NCBI GenBank assembly: GCA_018823025.1
Contig: JAHJJI010000071.1
Span: 1-64,000 of the forward strand
Source: Gammaproteobacteria bacterium
GTDB lineage: Bacteria; Pseudomonadota; Gammaproteobacteria; Burkholderiales; Sulfuricellaceae
Direction: 5' to 3'
DNA: 64,000 bases
The notes under the pieces were generated by a model. It saw only the letters and a list, made by a program, of their open reading frames with translations. It searched no databases and was not told the origin of the DNA. Positions 32,401 to 41,365 of the stretch are shown here, one piece after another (within the stretch, counting starts at the first letter, position 1; every line of letters starts with the position of its first letter). Position numbers and translations under genes: made by a program.

Positions 32401-35400
32401 GTGGACGGAGATCTCAACCTGCAAGCAGCCCGCATCACCGCCGACAGTAAATCGGACCAGAAATGGACGGCGACCGGCAAGGTGCAGATCAGCCAACCCG
32501 CAACCGCCGGCGCATCCGCCCAGGCGGCGCCCATCGGCGGGAAACTGGCGATCAGCGGTCAGCGTGTGGTGAGCCAGGGCAATATCGAACTGGCGGCGGG
32601 ATTGCTCAGCTTGTCTGCGACCGGCAGCGGCGCCGACGATAACGTGACCCTGGCAGCCGGCTCTAAAACCAGCGCCGCAGGTGTCGCCAAAAACTTCGCC
32701 GGCTTGAATGTGTTTGCGCCTGGCGGCCAGATCAAGCTGGCTTCATCCAACGGCAATGTGGATGTACAGAACGGCGCTACTGTGGATGTTTCCGGCGCGG
32801 CAGATGGCGGCGATGCGGGCACCCTTCAGACTTCGGCGGTCAATGGCCAGGTATTGCTGTCCGGCGAACTGAAAGGCGGCGCGGCGAGCGGCGCACGGCT
32901 GGGCAGCTATACACAGGATACAAAAACCCTGGCGAATTTCTCGGCGTTGAATACTGTCCTGGAAGCCGGAAAATTTAACGAGCAGCGCGATATCCGCATC
33001 CGTCAGGGCGAAGTGGAAGTCGCTGCCGGAGATAGCGTACACGCCCGCCAGTTCAGCCTGGCGGCGGATGCTGGTAAGGTGGATATCAGCGGCCAGGTCG
33101 ATGCTTCCGGCGACAAGGGCGGTCAGTTGCGGATAGCCGCGCGCGACAATGTGACGCTGCATAACGGCGGCAGCCTGAAGGCAAAAGGGACAACGGGCAA
33201 GGGCGGCACGGTTGAACTGTCTACGTCTTCCGGCACGCTGAAGGTGGAGAATGACGCGCACATCGGCGTTAGCGGCGCTTCCGGCAATGCTGCGTCGGAT
33301 GGCGGCCAGGTCGTGCTGCGCGCGCCGCGAACTGAGGGCAACAATGTCGCTATTACGCTGGGTAGTGGCGTGGTCAGCGGTGCCAGGGAGGTGATTGCTG
33401 AGGCGTTCAAGGTGTATGACGGCATCGGTTCCGTCGGCACAACCACCGGTAGCGGAAAGCTGAACATCAATACGGTGAAAACAGAGACCTCTTACTTTAT
33501 GGCCAATGCGGCTGCGGTCGAGGCTCAGCTGGGTAACCACGCGCAACTGCGAGCCGGTATCGAAGTGCGTGCTAGCGGCGACCTGGCTTTGGTCAACGAC
33601 TGGGACCTGTCGGGCTGGCATACCGACGGCAGGCCGGTCATGCTGACCATGCGGGCAGCCGGCGATCTGAATATCAACAGCAACCTGAGCGATGGTTTCA
33701 GTAGTGCGGCGACTACTGCCACACTGGGTAGCGGTGCTTCCGCCTTTTACCGTCTGGTTTCCGGCGCGGACATGAGCGCGGCGAATCTGCTGGCTAACCA
33801 GTCGAAGCTTGCGCTTGATAGCAGCGGCAAGGGTAATCTGAACGTGGCAGCCGGCAAGCTGGTGCGGACCGGCACCGGCAGCATAGCCATGGCAGCCGGA
33901 CGCAACCTGGTACTTGGCAGCGACAGTTCGGTGGTGTATACCGCCGGTGAAAACGTTGATGCGGTGAGCAACTTTGCGGTGCCTGCTTCTTCCAGCTATG
34001 CCAGGAACGGCGGCAATCTGACTATGGCCGCACAAGGCGACATCAATGGCGCGGTGAACAAGCAGCTGATTACCGAATGGCTGCATCGTCAGGGGCAACT
34101 CAACAGCAACGGCAGCTTCAAGAAAAATACGTCGTGGTGGTTGCGCTACGATCAGTTCAAGCAGGGTGTGGGTGCATTGGGCGGCGGTGACGTGGATATT
34201 GCGGCGGGTGGCGATATCAGTAATTTCGATGCAGCTGCGCCGACAACGGGTCGTGTCAGCGGCTCTTCCGCCAGCGATGCCAGCGTGGATATTCAGGGAG
34301 GTGGCGACCTGTCGGTGCGTGCCGGTGGCGATATTCTCAGCGGCACCTATTACGTTGCACGTGGCGTGGGGACCATTGCTGCCGAAGGCGGCATTATTTC
34401 TGGACGGACAGCAAGCGACGGCACGCCCATTCATACGGTTCTGGCCCTGGCGGATGGTCGTTTCGATGTGACAGCGTTGCACGATCTGCAACTGGAAACT
34501 ATCGTCAACCCGACCATGGTGGCGCAGGGAAAATCCCAGGGAATACAGCCTCCCATCAAGCCCAAGTCGTTCTTCCTGACTTATGCGCCGGATAGCAAGG
34601 CCAGCCTTCTTTCGGTCGCCGGCAATGCGTCGCTGTCCAATAATGTTGCTGCGCTGCAAAAAACATTGCCTGATCTTAAATTTGGTTTTTCAACTGGCCA
34701 AGAAGTTAATGCACTGGCAATTTATCCCGGTAATTTGAGCTTAAGTGCCATGCAGGGAAACATTGAAGTCAACAAACGATTCGCCTTGTCTCCGTCATCC
34801 ACCGGGAATCTGAATCTGCTTGCTGCTGGGGGCGTTGCAATTAATGGCAACATTAATTTGTCTGACGCTGACCCCGCGTTATTGCCGAATGTGTTCAACC
34901 CAACGGATACCTACAAGGGACTGGACGAAAAACTGTTTACCAGTTTGTATAGCAGCAAATACGGCGCTCATGCGGACAGCCCAGTACATGCGGGGGACCG
35001 CGTGCCGGCAAGGATCGTTGCATTAAATGGCAATCTGGTTAGCGCGAACGAAGCCGCCTTGTTCCTTGCCAAACCTGTACAGATCGAGGCGGGGCATGAC
35101 ATCGTTGATCTGAACTTGCACGGACAGAATCTGGCTGCTGGTGAGGTGACAAGCATCCATGCGGGCCGCGATATTACTTATATCGATCCGTACAATGCCA
35201 ATGGCAAATTATTGGGAAACTCTCGAACCATCCAGTTGGATGGTCCAGGGCGTCTGGAGTTGTCGGCAGGACGCAATCTCAATCTGGGCAACTCGGTCGG
35301 TGTGGTCACCCAGGGCAACCTGAACAACCCCGCTCTCCCGGATCAGGGAGCCGATATCGCGGTGATGGCAGGCGTGAGCGGGTCGCCGGATTATTCTGGA

Positions 35401-36351
35401 TTTGCTGCCAAATACGGTTTGAACGGGGTGAGTGGGTATAGCCCAGAACTGGCTCAAGCCTTCTTCAAGCAGCTCATGCAGGCGGGCGACGAGCACAATG
35501 AAGGCAAGGACGGAAGCGTCGACAAAAGCACGGGTCAAATGATGGGTTACCAACGCGGCTATGATGCGATTGCGGCATTGTTTCCGGGTAGCGGCTATCA
35601 AGGCAACCTCAATCTGTTCTTCAGCCAGATCAAGACGTTCCGTGGCGGGAATATCGACCTCTTCGTACCGGGAGGCAAAATCAATGCGGGTCTGGCCAGT
35701 GTACCGGCTGATCTGATTAGCGCGAAGATCAGCGATCCGCAAACAGAAACCCTGGCTTCCAAGCTGGGTGTCGTCACCATGAAAGGCGGCAGCATACGCT
35801 CGATGTCCAAAGGGGATTTCCTGGTCAACTCGTCTCGTGTCTTTACTCTGCAAGGCGGCGACATCGCACTATGGTCGTCGGAGGGCGATATCGATGCGGG
35901 TAAAGGGGCCAAGACCGCGCTGGCAGTTCCGCCGCCTATTATCCGTACCAAGGCCGATGGCACCACCGAAGTGGAATACCAGGGCGCAGCTACCGGCAGC
36001 GGGATCCGAGTGCTGCTCACGGCTAGCGGAGTGAAACCCGGTGATGTCTATCTGATTGCGCCCAAGGGCAAGATTAATGCCGGCGATGCGGGAATCGGCT
36101 CGGAGGGCAAGATCCATATTGCTGCTCCGGTGGTGATCGGTGGGGACAACATTAGTTCTAAGGGTGGAACTACCGGTGTGCCAATGGTTGACACGGGCAG
36201 CTTGGCGGCTGGCCTGATCGGGGTCAGCGGCCAGGCAGCCGATGCCGGCAAGGCAGGTGCGGATGCGGCACAAATGATGGCCCAGCAAAAACCGCAAGAT
36301 AGCTTCAGGCAAGCATTTCTCAATGTCGAGGTGATTGGATTCGGCGATTAG
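26452..36351 (+). CDS. Filamentous haemagglutinin-family TpsA exoprotein, 3299 aa, DUF3739-type C-terminus
   Basis: TPS domain (ASQRAILNWQSFNIANGSSVSFVQPDASAVALNRIYDQNPSVIQGALNANGQVYLINNNGILFDKGAQINVHTLVASTLDI), long beta-helix repeats, C-terminus FLNVEVIGFGD; directly follows tpsB. Confidence 0.94.
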   Translation: MAGYKYLVMERRSASSLIVLLACGALSCSTAYAAQLLAPGTLPVASANWLGSGSATLSQGLNQLTINQASQRAILNWQSFNIANGSSVSFVQPDASAVALNRIYDQNPSVIQGALNANGQVYLINNNGILFDKGAQINVHTLVASTLDISDDIFNKGIGAITDGNPVFAGGSVPDGMVRVEAGAQLNAASGGKIMLFAPKVENNGVITTPDGQTILAAGSKVYLAPSPDTDPGLRGLLVEVDNGGSASNQNLGKIIAARGNVTLAGLAVNQQGRITATTSVNSNGSIRLLARDTVQAVATSNDGSGNKTVTATRTGTVTLQGSNSVTEVTPDLGDATTSPDEQAFYASRVEVMGGKIQMLEGSRIVAAGGEVSLTALENPSNPKISVAGSAVNASRVYLDGSSAIDVSGTQNVEVPIERNLVKVDLYGSVLKDSPLQNSGPLRGKTISVDITKGTPLGDYSGYEAGIGRTVAERTAAGGKVKMTSEGDIVVRQGATVNLSGGSLHYLDGYLNTTKLVSQGKIVDISEATPDRVYEGIVGTITRDHAKWGVTESWVSTLAARGQFTQGYVEGKNAGTLQFIAPSMTMEGTVIGKTTAGIYQRQPYSIDLDYAPYKTLHKMLPNGATLIVGDDAQATQANPDFKTSSVSFVAQATPLPDGFVADTALSAERTGQVQLAAGLIGKDAVANLAVYSNGKIDLASGLTLNAPGGSVSLVGREVAVAGNIDVQSGSITLQSRDVFGQPAGSANTVSVSGTLSASGGWVNDYAAIRTGGVANDPVLTKGGSIVIRSLTDVLLQPSSTLDVSGGGWVDAKGVLAGKGDAGSIDIASGAGLPATERNATTLTLGNLYGYALGKGGSLSLSTGKVQIGAAGQPGDLALSTSFFSQGGFSKIKVNGTDGLNIAAGSAIQGMAESLVINPQYRATATGRSMAAISHRELLPDPLRKPGSLTFSASSQLYGNLDMQKGARIAVDAGGSINLSAGRQMTVDGTLTASAGTIGLTLLGTPGSGGDDAYGFLPNQSIWLGKDAQLLSRGFDNTLVKDNGLRQGEILDGGQVSINAQKGYVVTETGSLIDVSGTSGAVDVLRGAGGRSTYQGMEVASNAGSINIAASEGTLLDGGMLGRAGGTGALGGAFSLKVDRGDNYDPAFVFSSGVTSYPGADRQVVVSQQGGFVPAGLKAGDVIDTATLNGKGKVAADSLMNGGFAQIALQAKDAVSFDGDVTLQTARSIQLDAPTIVADYGKTVNLSSGYVGIANSNPKYQALPKVQGGSARLNVAAQWIDLTGKVALNGFGQTVLASSGDIRLKGVWNQDNSNRALLGSFSTAGDLEMRARQIYPTTLSEFEIAIAGNPAGTLHIAANGSDTPVLAAGGKLTLSAPNIVQDGVLKAPLGEVVLSADNSLTLGSASITSVSAEGQVIPFGMTSNGKDWQYALDGSTNLSITTPPEKRVTLDGNDINIKNGARVDLSGGGDLYAYEFIPGPPGRSVDILDVGFSSNSYAVMPGLKGAYAPYDTQYSAGSSLKPGDSVYLSAANGLPAGIYTLLPARYALLPGAFLVQSVSGYRDMQPQQKVNLADGTQIVAGYRTVTDKLNDVARFSGFALRSGADIKKEAEYQQSTASQFFAQQAQLNGTAVPRLPVDAGQLVLAPHNTLALQGDPLKTNHDGGRGAIVDVDVNNLFIGDGTNTGPAGYVSIDATTLTRLNAESVLLGGTRKTATDGVEINVDSDHVVVANSVEHALKAPEIILVARDKITVNAGSDIEGAGSAGSSQDLIVGRGSNGDGALLRVAAGDHVEVKRENVQRAAGTLDVGSNVLLAGTSITLDATLDTASKADLQLDGGSLSLGAGRISMGDTPVGTSGLALSGAKLAELGSLTGLYLKSYSTIDFYGNLELGTGQSRIQHLALDAGSLRGFGNAGNSATLAAGDIALHNSSTPNAEVAAAAGSALNLQSLHGITLAEGNQHVSGFGSMNLATGGDVNGHGTGALLVDGDLNLQAARITADSKSDQKWTATGKVQISQPATAGASAQAAPIGGKLAISGQRVVSQGNIELAAGLLSLSATGSGADDNVTLAAGSKTSAAGVAKNFAGLNVFAPGGQIKLASSNGNVDVQNGATVDVSGAADGGDAGTLQTSAVNGQVLLSGELKGGAASGARLGSYTQDTKTLANFSALNTVLEAGKFNEQRDIRIRQGEVEVAAGDSVHARQFSLAADAGKVDISGQVDASGDKGGQLRIAARDNVTLHNGGSLKAKGTTGKGGTVELSTSSGTLKVENDAHIGVSGASGNAASDGGQVVLRAPRTEGNNVAITLGSGVVSGAREVIAEAFKVYDGIGSVGTTTGSGKLNINTVKTETSYFMANAAAVEAQLGNHAQLRAGIEVRASGDLALVNDWDLSGWHTDGRPVMLTMRAAGDLNINSNLSDGFSSAATTATLGSGASAFYRLVSGADMSAANLLANQSKLALDSSGKGNLNVAAGKLVRTGTGSIAMAAGRNLVLGSDSSVVYTAGENVDAVSNFAVPASSSYARNGGNLTMAAQGDINGAVNKQLITEWLHRQGQLNSNGSFKKNTSWWLRYDQFKQGVGALGGGDVDIAAGGDISNFDAAAPTTGRVSGSSASDASVDIQGGGDLSVRAGGDILSGTYYVARGVGTIAAEGGIISGRTASDGTPIHTVLALADGRFDVTALHDLQLETIVNPTMVAQGKSQGIQPPIKPKSFFLTYAPDSKASLLSVAGNASLSNNVAALQKTLPDLKFGFSTGQEVNALAIYPGNLSLSAMQGNIEVNKRFALSPSSTGNLNLLAAGGVAINGNINLSDADPALLPNVFNPTDTYKGLDEKLFTSLYSSKYGAHADSPVHAGDRVPARIVALNGNLVSANEAALFLAKPVQIEAGHDIVDLNLHGQNLAAGEVTSIHAGRDITYIDPYNANGKLLGNSRTIQLDGPGRLELSAGRNLNLGNSVGVVTQGNLNNPALPDQGADIAVMAGVSGSPDYSGFAAKYGLNGVSGYSPELAQAFFKQLMQAGDEHNEGKDGSVDKSTGQMMGYQRGYDAIAALFPGSGYQGNLNLFFSQIKTFRGGNIDLFVPGGKINAGLASVPADLISAKISDPQTETLASKLGVVTMKGGSIRSMSKGDFLVNSSRVFTLQGGDIALWSSEGDIDAGKGAKTALAVPPPIIRTKADGTTEVEYQGAATGSGIRVLLTASGVKPGDVYLIAPKGKINAGDAGIGSEGKIHIAAPVVIGGDNISSKGGTTGVPMVDTGSLAAGLIGVSGQAADAGKAGADAAQMMAQQKPQDSFRQAFLNVEVIGFGD

Positions 36352-36427
36352 CTGTCATTCAGCTGTAACCCAACAGAAATCAATCCTTCACAAATATGAA
36401 ACACCCTTACTTCAAAATAGCGGAATC

Positions 36428-38113
36428 ATGAAAAGAAAATCATTAATCTCTCCCTTCCTTGTTTTATGCGCTTTTGCCGCCAGCTTGCTATCCACCCCGG
36501 CGCTTGCCTGGTGGAGTGGCGACTGGGCATACCGCACGCCGATCACGCTGAGTCCTTCTGCGGATATCAAGCAGGCGATCGAGCAGGTTCCGGTGCTGGT
36601 ACGTTTGCATACAGGTAACTTCTCTTTTGCCGATGCCAAGCTGGACGGTTCCGATATCCGGTTTGTGGCGGAGGACGACAAGACCGAGCTGAAATATCTC
36701 ATAGAAAAATGGGATGGCGCGAACCAGATGGCGCTGGTTTGGGTGAAGGTGCCCAAGCTTGCGGCCCAGACAAAAATTTTTCTTTATTTCGGTAACGAGA
36801 AAGCGGCGCCGGCATCGAACGCCAAGGGTACGTATGACGCCGGCAGCGCGGTTTACCATTTCGCGGAATCGGACGGAAATCCACAGGATAGCGGACTGAA
36901 CGGCCTGCATGCGACGCAGTCTTCCGCGCAACCGGTGGCAGCTTCATTTTCGGGTGCCGGCGCCGGATTCAACGGGTCTCAAAGCGTGGCGCTACCTGCG
37001 GTGAATGCGGCGGGCGGCTACAGCTTCTCGGTATGGGTCAAGCCTGCCGCGCTGGATGGCGTTCTGTTCCAGTCCGGTGATCTGAAATTGTCGCTCGAAG
37101 GCGGTGCGGTCAAGGTGCAGTCAGGCAAGGCGAACGTGATTTCCAGATCTGCGCTGAACGCGGGGCAGTGGCATCACCTCGGCTTTACGGTTTCAGATGC
37201 TTTGCGGGTGTATGTGGACGGCAAGTCGGTGGGCGAAGCGCCGGGTGCAGCGCTGCCATCAGGCGGCGCGACGCTGGGGGCCGGGTTCCGGGGCGAGATG
37301 GACGAGGTGCAGGTTTCCGGCATGGTAAGGGATGCGGCATGGATGGCGGTGCAGGCCGCTCAGGGGCCGGATGGAAAGCTGGTCGCGCTGGGAGAAGAAG
37401 AATCGAATGAAGAAGGTGGAAGTGCCTCATATTTCGGCGTCATTCTGCAATCGGTGACGCTGGACGGTTGGGTGGTGATCGGCATCCTCGCGGTGATGTT
37501 CGTGATTGCGGTATGGGTGATGTTCGAAAAAACCATCTATGTCAACCGCATGGATAGTTCAAACAACCGCTTCATGGATAAATTTCGCGAGCTGTCGACC
37601 GATCTGGCGATGATCGATAAAGCCAAAGGCCTGGCGGATGATTTCATGCATTCCTCGCTGTACCGGATCTACCACATTGGCGCGGTGGAAATCGCGCACC
37701 GCTTCAAGGACACGGACGCATCCCAGGTCGACAAGTCGCTGTCTCCGCAAGCGCTAAACTCGATACGCGCCAGCCTGGACGCGGGTCTGGTGAAGGAAAC
37801 CCATCGCCTTAACCGGCTTATGGTGCTGCTCACCATCGCGATTTCCGGCGGGCCGTTCCTGGGACTGCTGGGCACGGTGGTGGGGGTGATGATCACCTTT
37901 GCCGCGATTGCCGCTTCCGGCGATGTCAACGTCAATGCCATTGCGCCGGGTATCGCGGCTGCGTTGGTGGCGACCGTAGCGGGACTGGCGGTGGCGATTC
38001 CCGCACTGTTTGGCTACAACTACCTGGGTTCGCGCGTCAAGACGATCTCGTCCGACATGCATATTTTCGTCGACGAGTTCATTACCAAACTCGCCGAAAA
38101 TTACAGCCGCTGA
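36428..38113 (+). CDS. DUF2341-LamG-MotA/TolQ/ExbB fusion
   Basis: Signal peptide; WWSGDWAYRTPITLSP (DUF2341), LamG-like middle (GYSFSVWVKPAALDGVLFQSGD..QWHHLGFTVSDALRVYVDGK), C-terminal ExbB (GGPFLGLLGTVVGVMITFAAIAASGDVNVNAIAPGIAAALVATVAGLAVAIPALFGYN). Confidence 0.92.
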   Translation: MKRKSLISPFLVLCAFAASLLSTPALAWWSGDWAYRTPITLSPSADIKQAIEQVPVLVRLHTGNFSFADAKLDGSDIRFVAEDDKTELKYLIEKWDGANQMALVWVKVPKLAAQTKIFLYFGNEKAAPASNAKGTYDAGSAVYHFAESDGNPQDSGLNGLHATQSSAQPVAASFSGAGAGFNGSQSVALPAVNAAGGYSFSVWVKPAALDGVLFQSGDLKLSLEGGAVKVQSGKANVISRSALNAGQWHHLGFTVSDALRVYVDGKSVGEAPGAALPSGGATLGAGFRGEMDEVQVSGMVRDAAWMAVQAAQGPDGKLVALGEEESNEEGGSASYFGVILQSVTLDGWVVIGILAVMFVIAVWVMFEKTIYVNRMDSSNNRFMDKFRELSTDLAMIDKAKGLADDFMHSSLYRIYHIGAVEIAHRFKDTDASQVDKSLSPQALNSIRASLDAGLVKETHRLNRLMVLLTIAISGGPFLGLLGTVVGVMITFAAIAASGDVNVNAIAPGIAAALVATVAGLAVAIPALFGYNYLGSRVKTISSDMHIFVDEFITKLAENYSR

Positions 38114-38125
38114 TCGGAAGCCACC

Positions 38126-38530
38126 ATGAAGGTCCAGGAAGATAACGCACCATTCGACGATATCAATGTGACGCCGATGCTCGATCTGGCCTACGTGTTG
38201 CTGGTGATTTTTATCATCATGACCACCGCGTCGGTGCAGGGGGTCAAGGTCAACCTGCCCAAGGCGAGCAATGCGCCCAGCTTGGCCAAGCCGCAGACCA
38301 AAGCCATCACGATCGCCGAGGGCGGACAGATTTATCTCGATGCTTATCCGGTGTCGATAGATGAATTGCGTACCCGCCTCGGCCAGCTGAAGGCAGCCAA
38401 TCCCGAGCTGCCGGTGGTGGTCAAGGGCGATACGGTGGTGCAGTACGGCAAGGTGATGGAGGTGCTTGAATTGCTGGGGCAGCTGGATATTACCCAGTTG
38501 GGCCTGGTGACCCAGCGGCTGGTGAAGTAA
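38126..38530 (+). CDS. exbD: ExbD/TolR-family biopolymer transport protein
   Basis: FDDINVTPMLDLAYVLLVIFIIMTTASVQGVKVNLPKAS. Confidence 0.94.
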   Translation: MKVQEDNAPFDDINVTPMLDLAYVLLVIFIIMTTASVQGVKVNLPKASNAPSLAKPQTKAITIAEGGQIYLDAYPVSIDELRTRLGQLKAANPELPVVVKGDTVVQYGKVMEVLELLGQLDITQLGLVTQRLVK

Positions 38531-39177
38531 TGGAAGGCCAAAAACCTTCCTGGATGCGCTGGGGAGGCGTTGCGCTAGGCCTGATTGTTGCCGTGATGCT
38601 GGGCTTGGGGTTGAAGGATTTGCTGGTCAGCGACAAGCCGGCCAAGAAGCCCAGGCTTCAGCAGATCACGCTGGTCAAGCCGCCGCCCCCGCCGCCTCCG
38701 GAGAAAAAACCACCGGAGCCGGAGATCAAGAAGGAAGAGGTCAAGATCGAGCAGCCCAAGCCGGAAGAGGCGCCCAGGCCAGCTGACAATGAGCCGCCGG
38801 CGGGCAAGGATCTGGGCGTGGATGCAGATGCTAGCGGGAGCGGCGATGGTTTTGGCCTGGTTGGCCGCAAGGGTGGCCGTGATCTGCTGGCAGGCGCGGG
38901 TGGGAAATATGCCGGCTACACGACTTTGCTGCGCCAGCAGATTCAGGAAATCATGTCCAGGGATAAGCGTCTGCGTTCGGCCAACTACAAGGCGGTCGTG
39001 CGTATCTGGATGACGCGCGATGGCCGGGTGGATAGGTTCGAGATGGTCGGATCGACCGGATATCCGGATACAGACAGTTCGATCAAGCAGGCGCTGGCCA
39101 GCATGCCATCGCTCAAGGAAGCGCCGCCCGAAGACATGCCGCAGCCGATCAAGATGCGGATTACATCAAGACTTTAA
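38530..39177 (+). CDS. TonB-like energy transducer
   Basis: Single N-terminal TM, proline/lysine/glutamate-rich linker (VKPPPPPPPEKKPPEPEIKKEE), TonB-like C-terminus (AVVRIWMTRDGRVDRFEMVGSTGYPDTDSSIKQAL). Confidence 0.9.
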   Translation: MEGQKPSWMRWGGVALGLIVAVMLGLGLKDLLVSDKPAKKPRLQQITLVKPPPPPPPEKKPPEPEIKKEEVKIEQPKPEEAPRPADNEPPAGKDLGVDADASGSGDGFGLVGRKGGRDLLAGAGGKYAGYTTLLRQQIQEIMSRDKRLRSANYKAVVRIWMTRDGRVDRFEMVGSTGYPDTDSSIKQALASMPSLKEAPPEDMPQPIKMRITSRL

Positions 39178-39201
39178 TTGTCATAAATTTAAGTGGAATT
39201 C

Positions 39202-40740
39202 ATGAAGCTCAAAAAAACCAAACTTGCTGCCATGATGGCTTTTGCATTTCTTTGCCAGGGAGCGCAGGCAGGAGAAAAGCAGGAGCTGGAGGCGTTGCGC
39301 CAGACCACGTTTAACCTGATCCAGGCGCTGGTGCAGCAAGGCCTGCTCACGGCCGACAAGGCTGAAACCTTGCTCAAGACCGCGGCAGTGGCGCCGCCGC
39401 CGGGAGATCAGCAGCGCCAGCCAGAGCAGCAAGCTGAAGCGAACGTGGTGCGCGTGCCTTACGTGCCGGAAACGGTGAAGCGCGAAATTCGCGAGCAGAT
39501 CAAGAACGAAGTGCTGGCACAGGCCAAAAGCGAGCGCTGGGGTGACCCCGGGTCATTGCCGGACTGGGTGGGACGCTTCAAGTGGAGCGGTGATGTACGC
39601 TTGCGCTATCAGAATGACTTGTTTCAGAAGGACAACACATCACCAGCCAATCTGGCTCTGTTCGGCATCAACGTGAACAATACCACCGAAGATCGCGAGC
39701 GGATGCGCGTGCGCGTGCGCCTCAACGCCGACATCAAGATTGCCGACGACTGGAAAGCCGGGCTGCGCTTGTCAACCGGCAACACGACCGATCCGGTTTC
39801 CACCAACCAGACTATGGGTAACAGCTTCAACAAGTACACGGTGGTATTCGACCGCGCTTTCCTCAAGTACGACCCCTACCGCTGGCTGTCGGTCAGCGGC
39901 GGGCGCATGCCGAACCCGTGGTTCTCACCCACCGACCTGGTTTGGGATAAAGACCTGAATTTCGATGGGCTGGCAGCAACACTGAAGCCGCAGTTGTCCG
40001 ACAGTTTAACGGGCTTCTTCACCGCCGGCGCCTTTCCGGTACAGGAAGTTGAATCGTCCGACACTGTTCTGGCCAAGAGCAAGTGGCTGTACGGCGCCCA
40101 GGCCGGTGTCGAATGGGTGTCGACTGACATGTCCAAACTCAAGCTGGGGGTCGGTTTCTACAAGTACAGTCATATTGCTGGCCAACCGAACCTGATAAAC
40201 GGCTCGCATGTGTACGATCTGACTGCGCCGCAGACTCGCCAGAAGGGCAACTCGATGTTCCTGATCGATAACCCGACAGACAAACTGGCAGCTTTGGCGG
40301 CAAATTACCACGAACTGAATCTGACCGGCATGTATGACTGGGCCGCATTCGATCCGGTGCATGTAGTCGTGACGGGTGACTACGTCAAGAACCTCGGCTT
40401 CGACCGTCAGGAAATCCTGCAACGCACTGGTTTGGATATCCAGCCCAGGACCGAGGGCTACATGACAAAAGTGATGCTGGGTATGCCCGAGATCAAGAAT
40501 GAAGGCGAATGGCAGACCTATCTCGGCTACAAGCATCTGGAACGTGATGCGGTGCTGGATGCATTTGCTGATTCCGATTTCCACTTGGGCGGTACCGATA
40601 CCAAAGGCTATTTCTTTGGCGGCAGTTATGGCATAGCCAAGAACACTTCGATCGGGCTGCGTTACATGAGTGCAGACCAGATTGATGGACCGCCGCTGGC
40701 TATTGATGTATTGCAGGTGGATTTGAATGCGAAATTCTAA
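39202..40740 (+). CDS. Putative outer-membrane porin
   Basis: Signal peptide; WVGRFKWSGDVRLRYQNDLFQKDN, long beta-barrel-like sequence ending DVLQVDLNAKF. Confidence 0.85.
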   Translation: MKLKKTKLAAMMAFAFLCQGAQAGEKQELEALRQTTFNLIQALVQQGLLTADKAETLLKTAAVAPPPGDQQRQPEQQAEANVVRVPYVPETVKREIREQIKNEVLAQAKSERWGDPGSLPDWVGRFKWSGDVRLRYQNDLFQKDNTSPANLALFGINVNNTTEDRERMRVRVRLNADIKIADDWKAGLRLSTGNTTDPVSTNQTMGNSFNKYTVVFDRAFLKYDPYRWLSVSGGRMPNPWFSPTDLVWDKDLNFDGLAATLKPQLSDSLTGFFTAGAFPVQEVESSDTVLAKSKWLYGAQAGVEWVSTDMSKLKLGVGFYKYSHIAGQPNLINGSHVYDLTAPQTRQKGNSMFLIDNPTDKLAALAANYHELNLTGMYDWAAFDPVHVVVTGDYVKNLGFDRQEILQRTGLDIQPRTEGYMTKVMLGMPEIKNEGEWQTYLGYKHLERDAVLDAFADSDFHLGGTDTKGYFFGGSYGIAKNTSIGLRYMSADQIDGPPLAIDVLQVDLNAKF

Positions 40741-41365
40741 ATATTCAGTAGTCCTGGCCGTATTGATTTCTGCAGGCTTGGCGCTTGCCACGCCAACGGC
40801 TAGTGCACGCGACAAGAAGGACAACAAAGAACGCGAAGCCGCACGCAGGGTGCAGATCATGCAGCAGCAGTTCAGCACGGAAAAGTCCGCGCTGGAGAAG
40901 GATAAAGCCGATCTCACCGAGAAAGCGGATGAATTGTCCAGGCAAGCTGAAAGCGCCAAACAGAGCGTAGCTCAGTTGGAACGCAAGCGTTCATCGCTGA
41001 CTAAAGAACTGGCTTCGGCACAGGACGAGGTGGCAGCCTTGCAGGAAAAGCTGCATAAATCCGAAACCGCTCATGCTGAGCTTGTTGCGCTGCACAAGCA
41101 GGAAACTGAAAAAAACCAGAAGCAGATTGGTCTTTTGCAGGCTGCAATCGCGCAACGTGGGCAAGCGCTGGGCGGATGCGAGCAGAAGAACGTTCAGTTG
41201 TACCAACTGAACCGAGAAATCCTTGCGCAATACCGTGACAAAGGATTTCTGGATGCGCTGGCCCAAATTGATCCAATAACCGGCATCAAGTCCGTTCAGG
41301 TGGAAAATACCCTGGAAGAATATCGCGACAAACTGGACACGCAGCGTGTTGAGGGGGCGAAGTGA
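40727..41365 (+). CDS. Secreted coiled-coil protein
   Basis: Signal peptide then long heptad-rich helix (FSTEKSALEKDKADLTEKADELSRQAESAKQSVAQLERKRSSL); overlaps the preceding stop. Confidence 0.8.
   Translation: MRNSKYSVVLAVLISAGLALATPTASARDKKDNKEREAARRVQIMQQQFSTEKSALEKDKADLTEKADELSRQAESAKQSVAQLERKRSSLTKELASAQDEVAALQEKLHKSETAHAELVALHKQETEKNQKQIGLLQAAIAQRGQALGGCEQKNVQLYQLNREILAQYRDKGFLDALAQIDPITGIKSVQVENTLEEYRDKLDTQRVEGAK

Noticed and set aside
26011-34659. Long minus-strand ORFs inside tpsA (up to 691 aa)
   Set aside because: They are antisense to a clear TPS adhesin, low-complexity His/Arg/Ala-rich, and have no recognisable domains; they fit codon-bias shadow ORFs of a GC-rich repetitive gene.
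26452-36351. CdiA-type contact-dependent inhibition system
   Set aside because: No CdiA C-terminal toxin motif and no small immunity-like gene after tpsA; the next gene is the ExbB fusion.
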